DNA of 64,000 bases from the NCBI GenBank assembly GCA_012838135.1, contig DUPV01000063.1, forward strand, positions 1 through 64,000, given 5' to 3'. The position numbers and the translations under genes were made by a program. Below, piece after piece: positions 53,486 through 63,437 of this stretch. The notes beneath the pieces are model-generated. The model was not told where the DNA came from. It worked only from the letters and a program-made list of their open reading frames with translations, and ran no database searches. The DNA comes from Clostridiaceae bacterium. GTDB lineage: Bacteria; Bacillota; Clostridia; Saccharofermentanales; DTU023. Positions within the stretch are counted from its first letter, which is position 1; each line of letters opens with the position of its first letter.

Positions 53486-55020
53486 TAGCCGATCGCTCCC
53501 TTCAATTCGAGATTGATCAATTCATTCATCTCTACTGCATATTCCAGAGGAAGTTCTTTAGCAACCGGTTCAGCAAAACCACGTACAATCATTGCCTTAG
53601 CATCTTCTTCCGAAAGTCCGCGACTCATCAGATAGAAAATCGCCTGATCATCGATCCGGCCGATTTTAGCTTCATGGCCGAAGTCAACATCATCATTTTT
53701 CAGGATTATCGTCGGGATTGTATCACCGCGACTTTGTGCATCAAGCATCAAAGATTGGCAATCCGTATTCGATTTGCAACCGTAAGCTCCTTCATCAACC
53801 TGAACTAAGCTGCGATAAATTGCCTTGCCGCCACCTTTGGAAATTGATTTTGTTTCGACTGTAGAATAAGTATGAGGTGCTTTGTGTACAACCTGTGCTC
53901 CCGTGTCGAGAGTTTGACCGGCACCGGCAAACGTAATTCCGGTAAATTCACTGCGTGCACCTTCACCGATCAGAATGCTTGCCGGATAGAGCATGGACAC
54001 TCTTGAGCCGAATGAACCGGAAATCCATTCAATTACACCATCTTTTTCAACAATCGCCCGTTTGGAATTTAAGTTATACATATTGCGCGACCAATTTTCA
54101 ATTGTCGAATAGCGTAATTTTGCTCCTTCTTTAACAAATAATTCTACTCCGCCGGCATGTAAATTAATTGTATTATATCGCGGTGCAGAACAGCCTTCAA
54201 TAAAATGCAGACTTCCACCCTTTTCAACAATGATCAAAGTATGTTCAAACTGACCTGCACCCGGTGCATTCATTCTGAAATAGCTCTGCAGAGGAATATC
54301 GACATGGACTCCTTCCGGCACATAAACGTATGAACCTCCCGACCAGACCGCATAATGTAAAGCTGAATAGCGATGCAAATTGGGTTTGAGACAAGTGCCG
54401 AAATATTCCTGAATAATCTCCGGATATTGTTCGACCGCAGATTCAAAATCTGTATAAACCACGCCTTGCAGAGCTAAATAATCTTTCATATTATGGTAAA
54501 CAACTTCCGAATCATATTGCGCACCGACACCGGACAGATAATCGAGTTCAGCTTCCGGAATTCCCAACAGTTCAAAAGTCCTGCGGATTTCGTCCGGAAC
54601 TTCCTGCCAATTGCTTTCCATTTGGGCTTTCGGACGAATATAAGTTGCAATCTCATCCATATTCAATTCAGATAAGTCAGGACCCCAATTCGGATTTTTC
54701 AATTTGTGATAGATCTTAAGGGCAGCCAGACGTTTTTCCAACATCCAGTCAGGCTCATTTTTAATTGAAGAAATTTCACGTACGATTTCTTCATTCAAGC
54801 CTTTCTTCAACATGATTTCATATGTATTCGGATTTTTTATATCATAAACACCGCGATCAAATTCTTCGACATAAGTTCTCTCTTTGAGTTTTTCAGCACG
54901 CTCTTTACGTCTGTTCTCTTTCAAGACCTCACGTTCGGCAGCTTTTTTCGCTAAGATGCGCTTGGTATCTTGTTGCTTAACATTTTGATCGGACGTTAAA
55001 TTGGATATTAAATTTGACAT
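53485..55020 (-). CDS. sufB: SufB, Fe-S assembly scaffold
   Basis: A 511-residue SufB, slightly longer than the usual 465-480 because of a charged N-terminal extension (about 45 residues rich in Lys and Glu). The SufB core shows YVPEGVHVDIPLQSYFR near 255 and IEGCSAPRYNTINLHAG near 295, the region with the catalytic Cys, and ends with GHEAKIGRIDDQAIFYLMSRG. It carries the nascent cluster. GAGGAGG precedes the ATG. Confidence 0.94.
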   Translation of the reverse strand: MSNLISNLTSDQNVKQQDTKRILAKKAAEREVLKENRRKERAEKLKERTYVEEFDRGVYDIKNPNTYEIMLKKGLNEEIVREISSIKNEPDWMLEKRLAALKIYHKLKNPNWGPDLSELNMDEIATYIRPKAQMESNWQEVPDEIRRTFELLGIPEAELDYLSGVGAQYDSEVVYHNMKDYLALQGVVYTDFESAVEQYPEIIQEYFGTCLKPNLHRYSALHYAVWSGGSYVYVPEGVHVDIPLQSYFRMNAPGAGQFEHTLIIVEKGGSLHFIEGCSAPRYNTINLHAGGVELFVKEGAKLRYSTIENWSRNMYNLNSKRAIVEKDGVIEWISGSFGSRVSMLYPASILIGEGARSEFTGITFAGAGQTLDTGAQVVHKAPHTYSTVETKSISKGGGKAIYRSLVQVDEGAYGCKSNTDCQSLMLDAQSRGDTIPTIILKNDDVDFGHEAKIGRIDDQAIFYLMSRGLSEEDAKAMIVRGFAEPVAKELPLEYAVEMNELINLELKGAIG

Positions 55021-55040
55021 TGATTTAATTCCTCCTCTGA

Positions 55041-55820
55041 TTAATCGAGGACTTCATCATGAACTTTTTCCAAGCCAAGTTCTTCGCGAATCCAATTGTA
55101 GCCTTCATTATTTACTCGCTCGATTAATTCCGGACCACCGCGTTTTACTATTTTGCCGTCAATTAAAATATGAGCAAAATCCGGTTTAACACTTTCCAAA
55201 ATAACACTATGATGGGTAATGATCAGACAACTTTTCTTTTTGTCCGATAAGAAATCGGCAACAGTTTGGGAAACAATTCTCACCGCATCGACATCAAGAC
55301 CGGAATCCGGTTCATCCAGCATGACCAAATCAGGATTGAGGACACTCATTTGCAAGATTTCGCCTTTTTTCTTCTCACCGCCGGAGAAACCTACATTGAG
55401 ATATCTTTCAGCATAGATCTGATTTAAATCAAGATCCTGCATATGACCTTGCAACTCTCGTTTGAATTTGATAATCGAAATATCCTCGCCGGTCAATTCC
55501 ATTTTGGTTGTACGCAAAAAATCTTCAACCGAGATGCCTGCAACCTCCAAAGGATTTTGAAAAGTCAGAAAAATCCCGAGTTTAGCTCTTTCATCTGTTG
55601 AAAAATCATTTATATTCTCACCCTCAAAATAGATATCCCCTTCCACTTGTTCAAATTGAGGATCAGCCATAATGGTTCTGGCTAAAGTTGATTTGCCGGC
55701 ACCGTTCGGCCCCATCAAAACGTGAACTTCACCACGTCTGATTTCTAAATCAACTCCTTGCAGAATCTCCACGTCATCTACTGCTACTTTTAAATCACTT
55801 ACTTCCAACATCACGGACAT
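55041..55820 (-). CDS. sufC: SufC, Fe-S assembly ATPase
   Basis: A 259-residue ABC-type ATPase. Walker A GPNGAGKST is at 37-45, the signature FSGGEKKKGEIL near 145-156, and Walker B MLDEPDSGLDVDA near 166. It drives conformational change in SufBD. It is the first gene of the suf operon, with an AAGGAG site. Confidence 0.95.
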   Translation of the reverse strand: MSVMLEVSDLKVAVDDVEILQGVDLEIRRGEVHVLMGPNGAGKSTLARTIMADPQFEQVEGDIYFEGENINDFSTDERAKLGIFLTFQNPLEVAGISVEDFLRTTKMELTGEDISIIKFKRELQGHMQDLDLNQIYAERYLNVGFSGGEKKKGEILQMSVLNPDLVMLDEPDSGLDVDAVRIVSQTVADFLSDKKKSCLIITHHSVILESVKPDFAHILIDGKIVKRGGPELIERVNNEGYNWIREELGLEKVHDEVLD

Positions 55821-56013
55821 CGAAAATACTCCTTTATATAAAATTAATTGCTTACTCTATCTTAATTATTAAATCAGTATTTTGCCATTTATTAAATGTT
55901 CGGTTTTGTTATTTGTCCAATACCCAATAATCAATTTATAAATTGTTCATCCATAAGTCTATACCATAATTAAAAATAATTATGTGACTTGAGTTACACT
56001 ATGCTAATTCCCG

Positions 56014-57555
56014 CTATTCTTTTTCTTGATTTTCTAACGGCAAACGTCCTGATAAATATGTCATGCGATGAAGATCGGTTGCAATTTCCGAATTAATTTG
56101 ATCCGGTAACAAGCGCCATTCCCAGTTCCCTTCCGAACTGCCGGGCAGATTCATTCTGGCATTTTCATCTAAATCCAGCAAATCCTGCATCGCAATAATA
56201 CATGTTTTGGAAACGGTATTCATTACTCCGCGAATAAATCCTTTGGTATATCCTTCTTCTTCAGTTAAACCGAAATAATCGACTGCCAGATTTTTGGTTT
56301 GCTCATCCAGCAGATTAAACCAACCATTGGTCGTTGAGTTGTCATGGGTTCCGGCATAAACAACATTATTACGTTTCAAATTATGGGGTAAATAGGTGCT
56401 GTTCATTTTCGGATCAAAAGCAAACTGCATAACACTCATTCCCGGAAATCCGAGCCTTTTCCTCAAAGCGATTACTTCATCCGTCATAAATCCCAAATCT
56501 TCGGCAACAACCCTAATTTCACCTAATGCTTCGGCCATTGCTTTGAAAAGATTATCGCCCGGGCCCTCGATCCATTTACCGAAACGAGCTGTCGGATCAC
56601 CGTAAGGAACCGACCAATAAGATTCAAAACCGCGGAAATGATCAATTCTGACATAGTCATAAAGTTGCATCGACCACTTCATGCGTTTAATCCACCAAGA
56701 GAAATCATCTTGTTCCATCTCCTGCCAATCGTAAAGCGGATTACCCCAGAGCTGTCCGTCAGGTGTAAACAAATCCGGCGGACATCCTGCAATATGCGTT
56801 AATTCCAAATCGGAATTCAATTGGAATAATTCAGGATTCGCCCAGACGTCGACACTGTCCGGAGCAACATAAATCGGTAAGTCACCGATAATTTTGATAT
56901 TATGTTGTTCCGCATATTGTCTGACATGATTCCATTGACGATGAAAGATAAATTGCTCGAAATAGTAATAATCAAGTTCAGCCTCATGTTCTTCAATAAA
57001 ATCTTCCATCGTTTGCGGATCGCGCAAACGATATTGATCCGGCCAGGTTTGCCAGCTTTCACCCGAAAATTTTTCTTTCAAGGCCATAAACGCCGCATAA
57101 TTTTGCAACCACGATTTTTGTTCTTCAACGAATTCATTTTTCATTGCCATCAATTGATGCGGCTTATAATAAAGCATACCCTCATAAGCCCAATATAAGA
57201 CTTTTTTCTTGTTTTCGTAAATTAAACCATAATCAACCTTGGCAGGATCCGAACCCCAATCCAAACCGGCAGCTGCATCAGGTTGCAATAAGCCATCCTC
57301 AACCAATAAATCTAAATCAATAAAATAAGGATTGCCGGCATAAATTGAAAAATTCTGATAAGGAGAATTGGCAAAACCCGTTGTACCTAATGGCAAAATT
57401 TGCCAATATGACTGACCCGCTTCGTGCAAAAAACGAATGAAACGATAAGCTTCCTTGCCCATTGTGCCTATTCCGTAAGGGGAAGGCAAAGAACTGATAT
57501 GCAGTAAGACTCCGCTCAAACGCGGCATTGTTTTGATAATCTTTTTTTTGACCAT
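56014..57555 (-). CDS. malQ: 4-alpha-glucanotransferase
   Basis: A 513-residue amylomaltase of family GH77. It has RLSGVLLHISSLPSPYGIG at the start, the nucleophile Asp in YVRIDHFRGFESYW near 297, the acid Glu in VVAEDLGFMT near 345, and GTHDNSTTNGW near 395. It moves maltodextrin segments in starch or glycogen use. No other maltose genes are near. It is divergent from proS. Confidence 0.94.
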   Translation of the reverse strand: MVKKKIIKTMPRLSGVLLHISSLPSPYGIGTMGKEAYRFIRFLHEAGQSYWQILPLGTTGFANSPYQNFSIYAGNPYFIDLDLLVEDGLLQPDAAAGLDWGSDPAKVDYGLIYENKKKVLYWAYEGMLYYKPHQLMAMKNEFVEEQKSWLQNYAAFMALKEKFSGESWQTWPDQYRLRDPQTMEDFIEEHEAELDYYYFEQFIFHRQWNHVRQYAEQHNIKIIGDLPIYVAPDSVDVWANPELFQLNSDLELTHIAGCPPDLFTPDGQLWGNPLYDWQEMEQDDFSWWIKRMKWSMQLYDYVRIDHFRGFESYWSVPYGDPTARFGKWIEGPGDNLFKAMAEALGEIRVVAEDLGFMTDEVIALRKRLGFPGMSVMQFAFDPKMNSTYLPHNLKRNNVVYAGTHDNSTTNGWFNLLDEQTKNLAVDYFGLTEEEGYTKGFIRGVMNTVSKTCIIAMQDLLDLDENARMNLPGSSEGNWEWRLLPDQINSEIATDLHRMTYLSGRLPLENQEKE

Positions 57556-57808
57556 TGTTTAACCTGTTTCTAAGCTTTTATTTTATTCTGTTTTCATTTC
57601 GGCATATCCGCTGATCCTTGAACATAGCGTGACTCCACGAATCATGATACAATAATTCAGCATTTAAGGAAATTATATTTTTAGACTCTGTTAACAAAGA
57701 GAAAAAAATAATTGTTTATTCAACCTGACAGTGCATATTTTAAACATTGGGAAATATAAAAACCAGCAAACAGCTTAAATCTGTTTGACTGTTTAGAGGA
57801 GAGCATAA

Positions 57809-59506
57809 ATGAGATTAAGCAGAGATTATTTTTTTACTTTAAGAGATGATGTTAAAAATGAAGATTCAACCAGCGGTAACTTACTTGTGCGTTCCGGCAT
57901 GATCAAGAAAACCTCCTCCGGAATCTATATGATGTTGCCTCTAGGTTTACGAGTCATGAACAAAATTGAAAATATTGTGCGAGAAGAAATGAATGCAATT
58001 CATTCTATGGAATTGAGCATGCCGGCAATGATAGCGGAAGAAGTCTATATTGAATCGGGTCGCCGGGAAACTTTCGGTAATAGCATGTTTGCTTTGAAAG
58101 ATCGTTTTAATAAGCCGTTTGTTTTAGGTCCGACACATGAAGAATTGTTTGCAGCAGCTGCCAAAATGCATGTCCATTCTTATAAAGATTTACCGACAAG
58201 TCTATATCAATTTCAAACCAAATTCCGTGATGAACCGAGACCGCGTTTCGGCTTAATCCGTGTACGTGAATTTGTCATGAAAGATGCCTATACTTTTGAT
58301 CGTGATCTGGCAGGACTTGATCTGGCTTACGACAAAATGTTTCAGGCTTATAAAAAAATCTTTAATCGTTTAGAAATCGATTATGTCATTGTGCGTGCCG
58401 ATACCGGTGTAATGGGCGGTTTGCTTTCAGAAGAATTCCAGGCGGTTTGCGATATAGGCGAAGATATTTTGGTTATAGAAGAATCATCCGGCTATGCCAG
58501 CAATCTGGAAATTGCCAAATGTGTCATTGAAGATGAGATTTCCGATGAACCGGAACTTGCTTATGAAATCAAAGATACACCGCAGGCCAAAACTATTGAA
58601 GAAGTCGTTGCTTTCCTCAATGAAGATATTAAAAAATTTGTCAAAACCTTAATTTATAAGATCGACGGCAAGATTTATGCGCTGTGTGTCAGGGGTGATC
58701 ATGAGGTTAATGAAACTAAAGTCTTGAAACTGCTAGGTGCCAACGAAATCGAAATGGCGAGTGAAGAAGAAGTTGTTGCCGCAACCAACGCTCCGGTCGG
58801 TTTTGCCGGTCCGATCGGTCTGGAAATCCCGATTATTCTGGATCAGGAAATAACCGTGATGAAGAATTTTATTGTTGGCGCCAATCAAGTTGATCAGCAT
58901 TTTATTAATGTGAATTTAACCAATTTCAAGCCAACTCAAGTTGCAGATATTCGTAAAATCAAAGAGGGTGACATGTGCGAAAACGGTGCCGGTCCGGTCA
59001 AATTCATGCGCGGCATCGAAGTTGGCAATACGTTCAAATTGGGCGACGGTTATGCCAAGGCAATGGATCTCTATTATACTGATCAAAATAATAAATTGAT
59101 TCCGGTTCAAATGGGTTCTTACGGTATTGGAATCGCTCGCTGCATGGCGGCAATTGTCGAACAAAATCATGATGAACACGGAATCCTCTGGCCGAAACAT
59201 TTGGCTCCGATTCAAGTTGCTATCGTGATCATCAATACGAAAAATGCAGAGCAGGTTGCAGTCGCTGAAAAATTGTATGCGGAGTTAAATGCAGATACCA
59301 AGCTCGATATTTTAATTGACGATCGCGATGAAAGAGCCGGTGTAAAATTCAACGATATGGAATTAATCGGTGCCTACGCCCGAATCACAGTTGGTCGCGG
59401 CATTATCGACGGCAAAGTTGAATTGAAAATTGCCGGTGCCGACACATCCGAAGATGTTGCCATCGAAGACATCACAACCAAAATCAAAGGAATTTTCGCT
59501 GATTGA
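57809..59506 (+). CDS. proS: Prolyl-tRNA synthetase
   Basis: A 565-residue bacterial-type ProRS. Class II motif 2 (TKFRDEPRPRFGLIRVREF) is near 135-155 and motif 3 (GSYGIGIARCMAAI) near 440. The editing insertion is present between about 225 and 405 (including VKTLIYKIDGK). The anticodon-binding domain ends the protein. It begins with AGAGGAG and lies in the opposite direction to its neighbours. I saw no T-box antiterminator upstream. Confidence 0.95.
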   Translation: MRLSRDYFFTLRDDVKNEDSTSGNLLVRSGMIKKTSSGIYMMLPLGLRVMNKIENIVREEMNAIHSMELSMPAMIAEEVYIESGRRETFGNSMFALKDRFNKPFVLGPTHEELFAAAAKMHVHSYKDLPTSLYQFQTKFRDEPRPRFGLIRVREFVMKDAYTFDRDLAGLDLAYDKMFQAYKKIFNRLEIDYVIVRADTGVMGGLLSEEFQAVCDIGEDILVIEESSGYASNLEIAKCVIEDEISDEPELAYEIKDTPQAKTIEEVVAFLNEDIKKFVKTLIYKIDGKIYALCVRGDHEVNETKVLKLLGANEIEMASEEEVVAATNAPVGFAGPIGLEIPIILDQEITVMKNFIVGANQVDQHFINVNLTNFKPTQVADIRKIKEGDMCENGAGPVKFMRGIEVGNTFKLGDGYAKAMDLYYTDQNNKLIPVQMGSYGIGIARCMAAIVEQNHDEHGILWPKHLAPIQVAIVIINTKNAEQVAVAEKLYAELNADTKLDILIDDRDERAGVKFNDMELIGAYARITVGRGIIDGKVELKIAGADTSEDVAIEDITTKIKGIFAD

Positions 59507-59600
59507 TTTGCTAATGGATTTAGTTTATTGAATTAAAACTTAAACCTAAATTAACATTTTTACTCTATGGACTTTAGATTAAATAAGATTCCGGTAAACA

Positions 59601-60809
59601 TTAATTTGAAATATATGTAATCGGTCTATTTTTAATCCTTTTAATATAATTATTTTCTTCCATGGCTCCTAAGATTTTTTTAGCTCTGCTGACATTGGCA
59701 CGATTCTCTCTGACAAAATTCAGAATTTCACTTTGTTCAATCCCCATATTATTAGCAAAGAATTTATGCTGAGCTATGATGTAGGCAATATTGACAGCTT
59801 CCTCAGAATTGAAAAAGTCATCATTCTTTATTTGTTGCCTAGCTTCATTTAATAATTCTTCGCTTTGTTTAACTTGATCCAAGATGTCTTTTTGCCCGGT
59901 TAATAAAATATCAATAAAAGTATCGACAAAATAATTTAATTCTCCTTGGTTTTTGTCACTATTCGTTTGATAGAAAGAATCATAATAATCTTTGAACAAT
60001 ATTTTAGCTCCTCTTGATAAAGATAAAGCAGACATTGAACCAAATTGTTTTAACAGATATTGGCTGCTTAAGTATCTTCCTAGACGTCCGTTACCATCAT
60101 AAAACGGATGGATGTATTCAAAATAATAATGAAAAATAGCAGTTTTAATTAAACCGGGAATTAGCTCGTTTGACATAAAGCCTAATAGGCATTCGACATG
60201 TTTTTTAATGTTTTCTTCACCAAGTATTCCTTCATTAATAATCTCACCGGTTGCTGTATTTTGCTTTTGTACATAAACCGGCTCTTTACGAAACAATATG
60301 CCATCGGGTTGATCTTTAGCCTTGATTTCTCCCTCTAATAAATAGTCATAACTTTTCCTGATACTTTCTGCTGTATACGGTATATGTAATTCCTCATTCC
60401 ACAAAGAATAATAAGACCTCACCATACTGGCCATTCTTGCTGATTGAATCTCTCTGTTTTCTGCTATTTCTTTTGCTGTAACCAAAAGTTCTTTTCTATT
60501 ACTGGAAATACCCTCTAAATCATTCGTACTTTCTAATTCACTAATAATCAAATCTAACATTAAACTTTCTAAAGCAACAGGAGGAAGATTATTAACGATG
60601 CTTGATAATTCTCTATCTAAAAAATATAAAGATTCTGCCTTTGTATTTGTCTCAGCATTGTATACATAATAAAGTTCCACATTTTCTTTATTTCTTGCCG
60701 TCAGAATATTTAAATTAGTTTTTAATGTAGTTTCGAAACGATATCTGGTTTCTTTTGATTCATGATACATATTAATATCTTTGTAATATAATTTATATAA
60801 ATATTCCAT
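59601..60809 (-). CDS. Fic-family protein (class II)
   Basis: A 402-residue Fic protein. The catalytic motif HPFYDGNGR is at 234-242, followed by LGRYL. An inhibitory-helix motif of the form (S/T)xxxE(G/N) is visible as TNDLEG at 95-100, upstream of the Fic core, which defines class II. A winged-helix-like C-terminus (EQSEILNFVRENRANVSRAKKIL) completes the common Fic/DUF4172-like layout. It would AMPylate or otherwise modify a protein Tyr, Ser or Thr, held inactive by the inhibitory Glu. No antitoxin gene is adjacent. Confidence 0.88.
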   Translation of the reverse strand: MEYLYKLYYKDINMYHESKETRYRFETTLKTNLNILTARNKENVELYYVYNAETNTKAESLYFLDRELSSIVNNLPPVALESLMLDLIISELESTNDLEGISSNRKELLVTAKEIAENREIQSARMASMVRSYYSLWNEELHIPYTAESIRKSYDYLLEGEIKAKDQPDGILFRKEPVYVQKQNTATGEIINEGILGEENIKKHVECLLGFMSNELIPGLIKTAIFHYYFEYIHPFYDGNGRLGRYLSSQYLLKQFGSMSALSLSRGAKILFKDYYDSFYQTNSDKNQGELNYFVDTFIDILLTGQKDILDQVKQSEELLNEARQQIKNDDFFNSEEAVNIAYIIAQHKFFANNMGIEQSEILNFVRENRANVSRAKKILGAMEENNYIKRIKNRPITYISN

Positions 60810-60850
60810 TTATGTGTTTTCTCTCTTGCTTTATTATTGTTAATTTTATT

Positions 60851-60859
60851 ATTGTAGCA
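60851..60859 (-). promoter_or_regulatory. Extended -10 promoter of the Fic gene
   Basis: The minus strand reads TGCTACAAT, a near-consensus -10 with extended TG, 40-50 bases before the ATG. It closely resembles the walR element (TGCTATAAT). No good -35 is present. Confidence 0.45.
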
Positions 60860-60930
60860 TAAATCTCACATTATAAATTAAAAATATTTGATATTTTTAA
60901 TTTATGTTCTGTTTTTTTCTTTGCAAAATT

Positions 60931-60968
60931 AAAAAATCTCTCATTTTTTAAAAATAAAGAGATTTTTT
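60931..60968 (-). terminator. Rho-independent terminator after ridA
   Basis: A stem of 11 bp (60931-60941 with 60958-60968, AAAAAATCTCT with its complement) closes a 16-base loop and ends in a T run when read on the minus strand. It lies 35 bases downstream of the ridA stop. Confidence 0.65.
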
Positions 60969-61002
60969 ATTGTAATTTTTAATTTTAGCTGTTTTTTAAG
61001 TT

Positions 61003-61386
61003 TTATTTACTGATCAATGCAATTGCCTCGATTTCAACTTTGGCACCTTTGGGAATAGCTGCTACTTCGACAGCTGATCTGCATGGTGGATCACCTTTGA
61101 AAAAAGATGCATAGACTTCGTTCATAGCAGCAAAGTCATTAATATCTTGTAAAAAAACTGTCAATTTAATTGCCTGTTCCAAGCTGCTTCCTGCACCTTC
61201 TAAAATTGCAGATACATTTTGCAAAGACCGTGCTGTTTGTTCCTCGATAGTTTCAGGCATCTCACCTGTTTCCGGATCAATTGGCAATTGACCGGATGTA
61301 AAGACAAGATCTCCTGCTTTTATGCCTTGGGAATAGGCGCCGACTGCTGCCGGTGCATTTTTTGTGCTAATAATTTCTTTTTTCAT
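61003..61386 (-). CDS. ridA: RidA-family enamine/imine deaminase
   Basis: A 127-residue RidA. It shows APAAVGAYSQGIKAGDLVFTSGQLP near 12-36 with the substrate Tyr and Gly residues. The conserved catalytic Arg is at position 105 or so in CRSAVEVAAIPKGAKVEIEAIA. It hydrolyses reactive enamines from PLP enzymes. It stands alone between two terminators. Confidence 0.93.
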   Translation of the reverse strand: MKKEIISTKNAPAAVGAYSQGIKAGDLVFTSGQLPIDPETGEMPETIEEQTARSLQNVSAILEGAGSSLEQAIKLTVFLQDINDFAAMNEVYASFFKGDPPCRSAVEVAAIPKGAKVEIEAIALISK

Positions 61387-61497
61387 CTTGATTACCTATC
61401 ACTTTACTTTAAGTTTTTATATTGTATCATAATTTCTGTAACCTAAATTCAAAACTAATTTTAAAAATTTATATTATATTTTCTATTTTCAAGCATT

Positions 61498-61530
61498 AAA
61501 AATCTCATGTTTTTTAATCCGGAGATTTTT
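61498..61530 (-). terminator. Rho-independent terminator after the aminopeptidase gene
   Basis: A 9-bp stem (61498-61506 with 61522-61530, AAAAATCTC with its complement) has a 15-base loop and ends in T residues on the minus strand. It lies about 30 bases after the aminopeptidase stop and shares its stem sequence with the ridA terminator. Confidence 0.6.
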
Positions 61531-61561
61531 GCAGAATCTAAACTTTTGCGGTTTAGCAATT

Positions 61562-63337
61562 TTACATGGCGGCTGTTTCTTCTTTCAGCCAGGCTTTTTC
61601 TTGTTGATTTAAGAATGGTGAGACTTTTTGATATACTTCTTGTTGATAGCAATTTAACCAATCCAGTTCATATTTTTCCAGCAAAGAAATGTCAATGGCA
61701 TCTCTATCAAATGGTACAAAAGACAGGCAATCTAATTTCATGAATTGGTCAGCATCAACCTTTTTATCTTTTGCTATGACATAATCATTTTCAAGACGGA
61801 TACCATATTTACCTTCTTTATAGACACCCGGTTCATTAGTGATGACCATGCCTTCTTGCAAAGGAACATCTGCATAATGCATGTTAAATCGTTGCGGACC
61901 TTCATGAACACCCAGTAAATAGCCAACTCCATGTCCGGTGCCGGATTTATAATCCATATGATATTGCCATAAAGGCTGGCGGGCTAAGACGTCTAAATAA
62001 TAACCGGTAGCACCTGATAAAAAGATGGCTCTGGCTAAATTAATATGAGCTTTAAGCGTTAATGTATAATCTGTTTTGTGCTCTTCTGTCAATATTCCGC
62101 AGGAAATAGTCCTTGTAATATCCGTCGTACCGTCTAAATAATGACCGCCCGAATCAATTAACAGAAATCCTTCCGGCTCTATTTTGCTATAATTCTCCGG
62201 TGTCGCTCTATAATGCATCATTGCACCATTGGCCCCATAAGCCGCAATAGTTGGAAAACTTTCATCCAGGAAAAGATCTTGTTCTTTTCTCAAGTCATGC
62301 AATGTTTGTGCAACATTTAATTCATTTAATTTTCCGCTATCAAGATTTTGCTTGATATAGTAAATGAATCTTGTTAAAGCAACACTATCCTTGATGTAAC
62401 TGTTTCTTTGATTTTTTAATTCAACATCATTAAGACAAGCTTTGATCAAATAAGGATAATCTTGCTTATTGATGATTCTGATGGATTCAGGAATTTTATT
62501 AAATAAATTGTGATTGATCTTTTCTTGATTTAAAACCAATGTTGATACATGTAAATTTTCAACATCGGAGAACACCAGATCATATTCTTTGATCGTAATA
62601 TTATTTTCCGACAAATGTTCATCTGTTTGTTTGACCACCTTGTTTTTATCAACATATAAAATAGCCTGGTCCATGGTTATAAGCGCATAGGAGATAACAA
62701 CCGGATTATTCGCAATATCACCGCCACGAATATTAAATAGCCAGCAAATATCATCTAAACCCGCATAAAGAGCTGCTTCCGCTTGATCTTGCATCATCTT
62801 TTTACGGATCAAGTTTACTTTTTCCGCAGCTGTTTTTCCGGTATATTGCAATTCATGCGTAAATAAAAACGCATCGGGTTTTGCCGGTCTGTTTTGCCAG
62901 ATCTCTTCCACTAATTGATAGTCTGTTTTGATTAAAATTCCATAAGGTTTTAATGTTTTTTCTAATTTCAAGTAAAAACTTTCCGATATTAACTCGCCAT
63001 TCATAGCAAGAACATCATTTCTGCTCAAATATCGGGTAAGCCATTGTTCAATTGTCGGATAAGCAGAGTTTCCGATTTTCAGCATTTTAAATTCTGTTCC
63101 GGAAATTTCTTTTTCTGCTTGAATAAAGTATCGGCCATCAACCCATAAAAGTGCTTCTTCTTGTGTTACTAAAGCATAGCCTGCTGAACCGGTAAAACCG
63201 GTCAGCCAGCTCCGAATTTGATAATGCTCAGCTATGTATTCACTTTGATGCGGATCCGCCGTGTTTACATAATAGGCTGTCAAATTTTTCTCTTTCATCA
63301 GCCGGCGCAATTTCGCCAGTTTTTCATCGGTTGTCAT
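61562..63337 (-). CDS. Xaa-Pro aminopeptidase (M24B)
   Basis: A 591-residue protein. It has two creatinase N-like domains, then the pita-bread metallopeptidase domain. Metal and substrate residues are visible in FLLIDSGGHYLDGTTDITRTI (two Asp), GTGHGVGYLLGVHEGPQ (His) and VITNEPGVYKEGKYGIRLEN (two Glu). It cleaves the N-terminal residue before proline. A GGAG site supports 63337; an upstream frame extends 24 codons without a ribosome site. The length fits the eukaryote-like aminopeptidase P form. Confidence 0.92.
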   Translation of the reverse strand: MTTDEKLAKLRRLMKEKNLTAYYVNTADPHQSEYIAEHYQIRSWLTGFTGSAGYALVTQEEALLWVDGRYFIQAEKEISGTEFKMLKIGNSAYPTIEQWLTRYLSRNDVLAMNGELISESFYLKLEKTLKPYGILIKTDYQLVEEIWQNRPAKPDAFLFTHELQYTGKTAAEKVNLIRKKMMQDQAEAALYAGLDDICWLFNIRGGDIANNPVVISYALITMDQAILYVDKNKVVKQTDEHLSENNITIKEYDLVFSDVENLHVSTLVLNQEKINHNLFNKIPESIRIINKQDYPYLIKACLNDVELKNQRNSYIKDSVALTRFIYYIKQNLDSGKLNELNVAQTLHDLRKEQDLFLDESFPTIAAYGANGAMMHYRATPENYSKIEPEGFLLIDSGGHYLDGTTDITRTISCGILTEEHKTDYTLTLKAHINLARAIFLSGATGYYLDVLARQPLWQYHMDYKSGTGHGVGYLLGVHEGPQRFNMHYADVPLQEGMVITNEPGVYKEGKYGIRLENDYVIAKDKKVDADQFMKLDCLSFVPFDRDAIDISLLEKYELDWLNCYQQEVYQKVSPFLNQQEKAWLKEETAAM

Positions 63338-63437
63338 CAAAAATCTCCTATCTTTATTAAGCAATCCGGCAAAATAACCGTCTGAAATTAAAAAGAACAG
63401 TGAATCCAAAAAACAATAATATTAATCAATACTCGCT

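Noticed and set aside
57556-57808. Possible T-box leader in front of proS
   Set aside because: No AGGGTGG-type T-box sequence or antiterminator pairing is visible in the 250 bases upstream.
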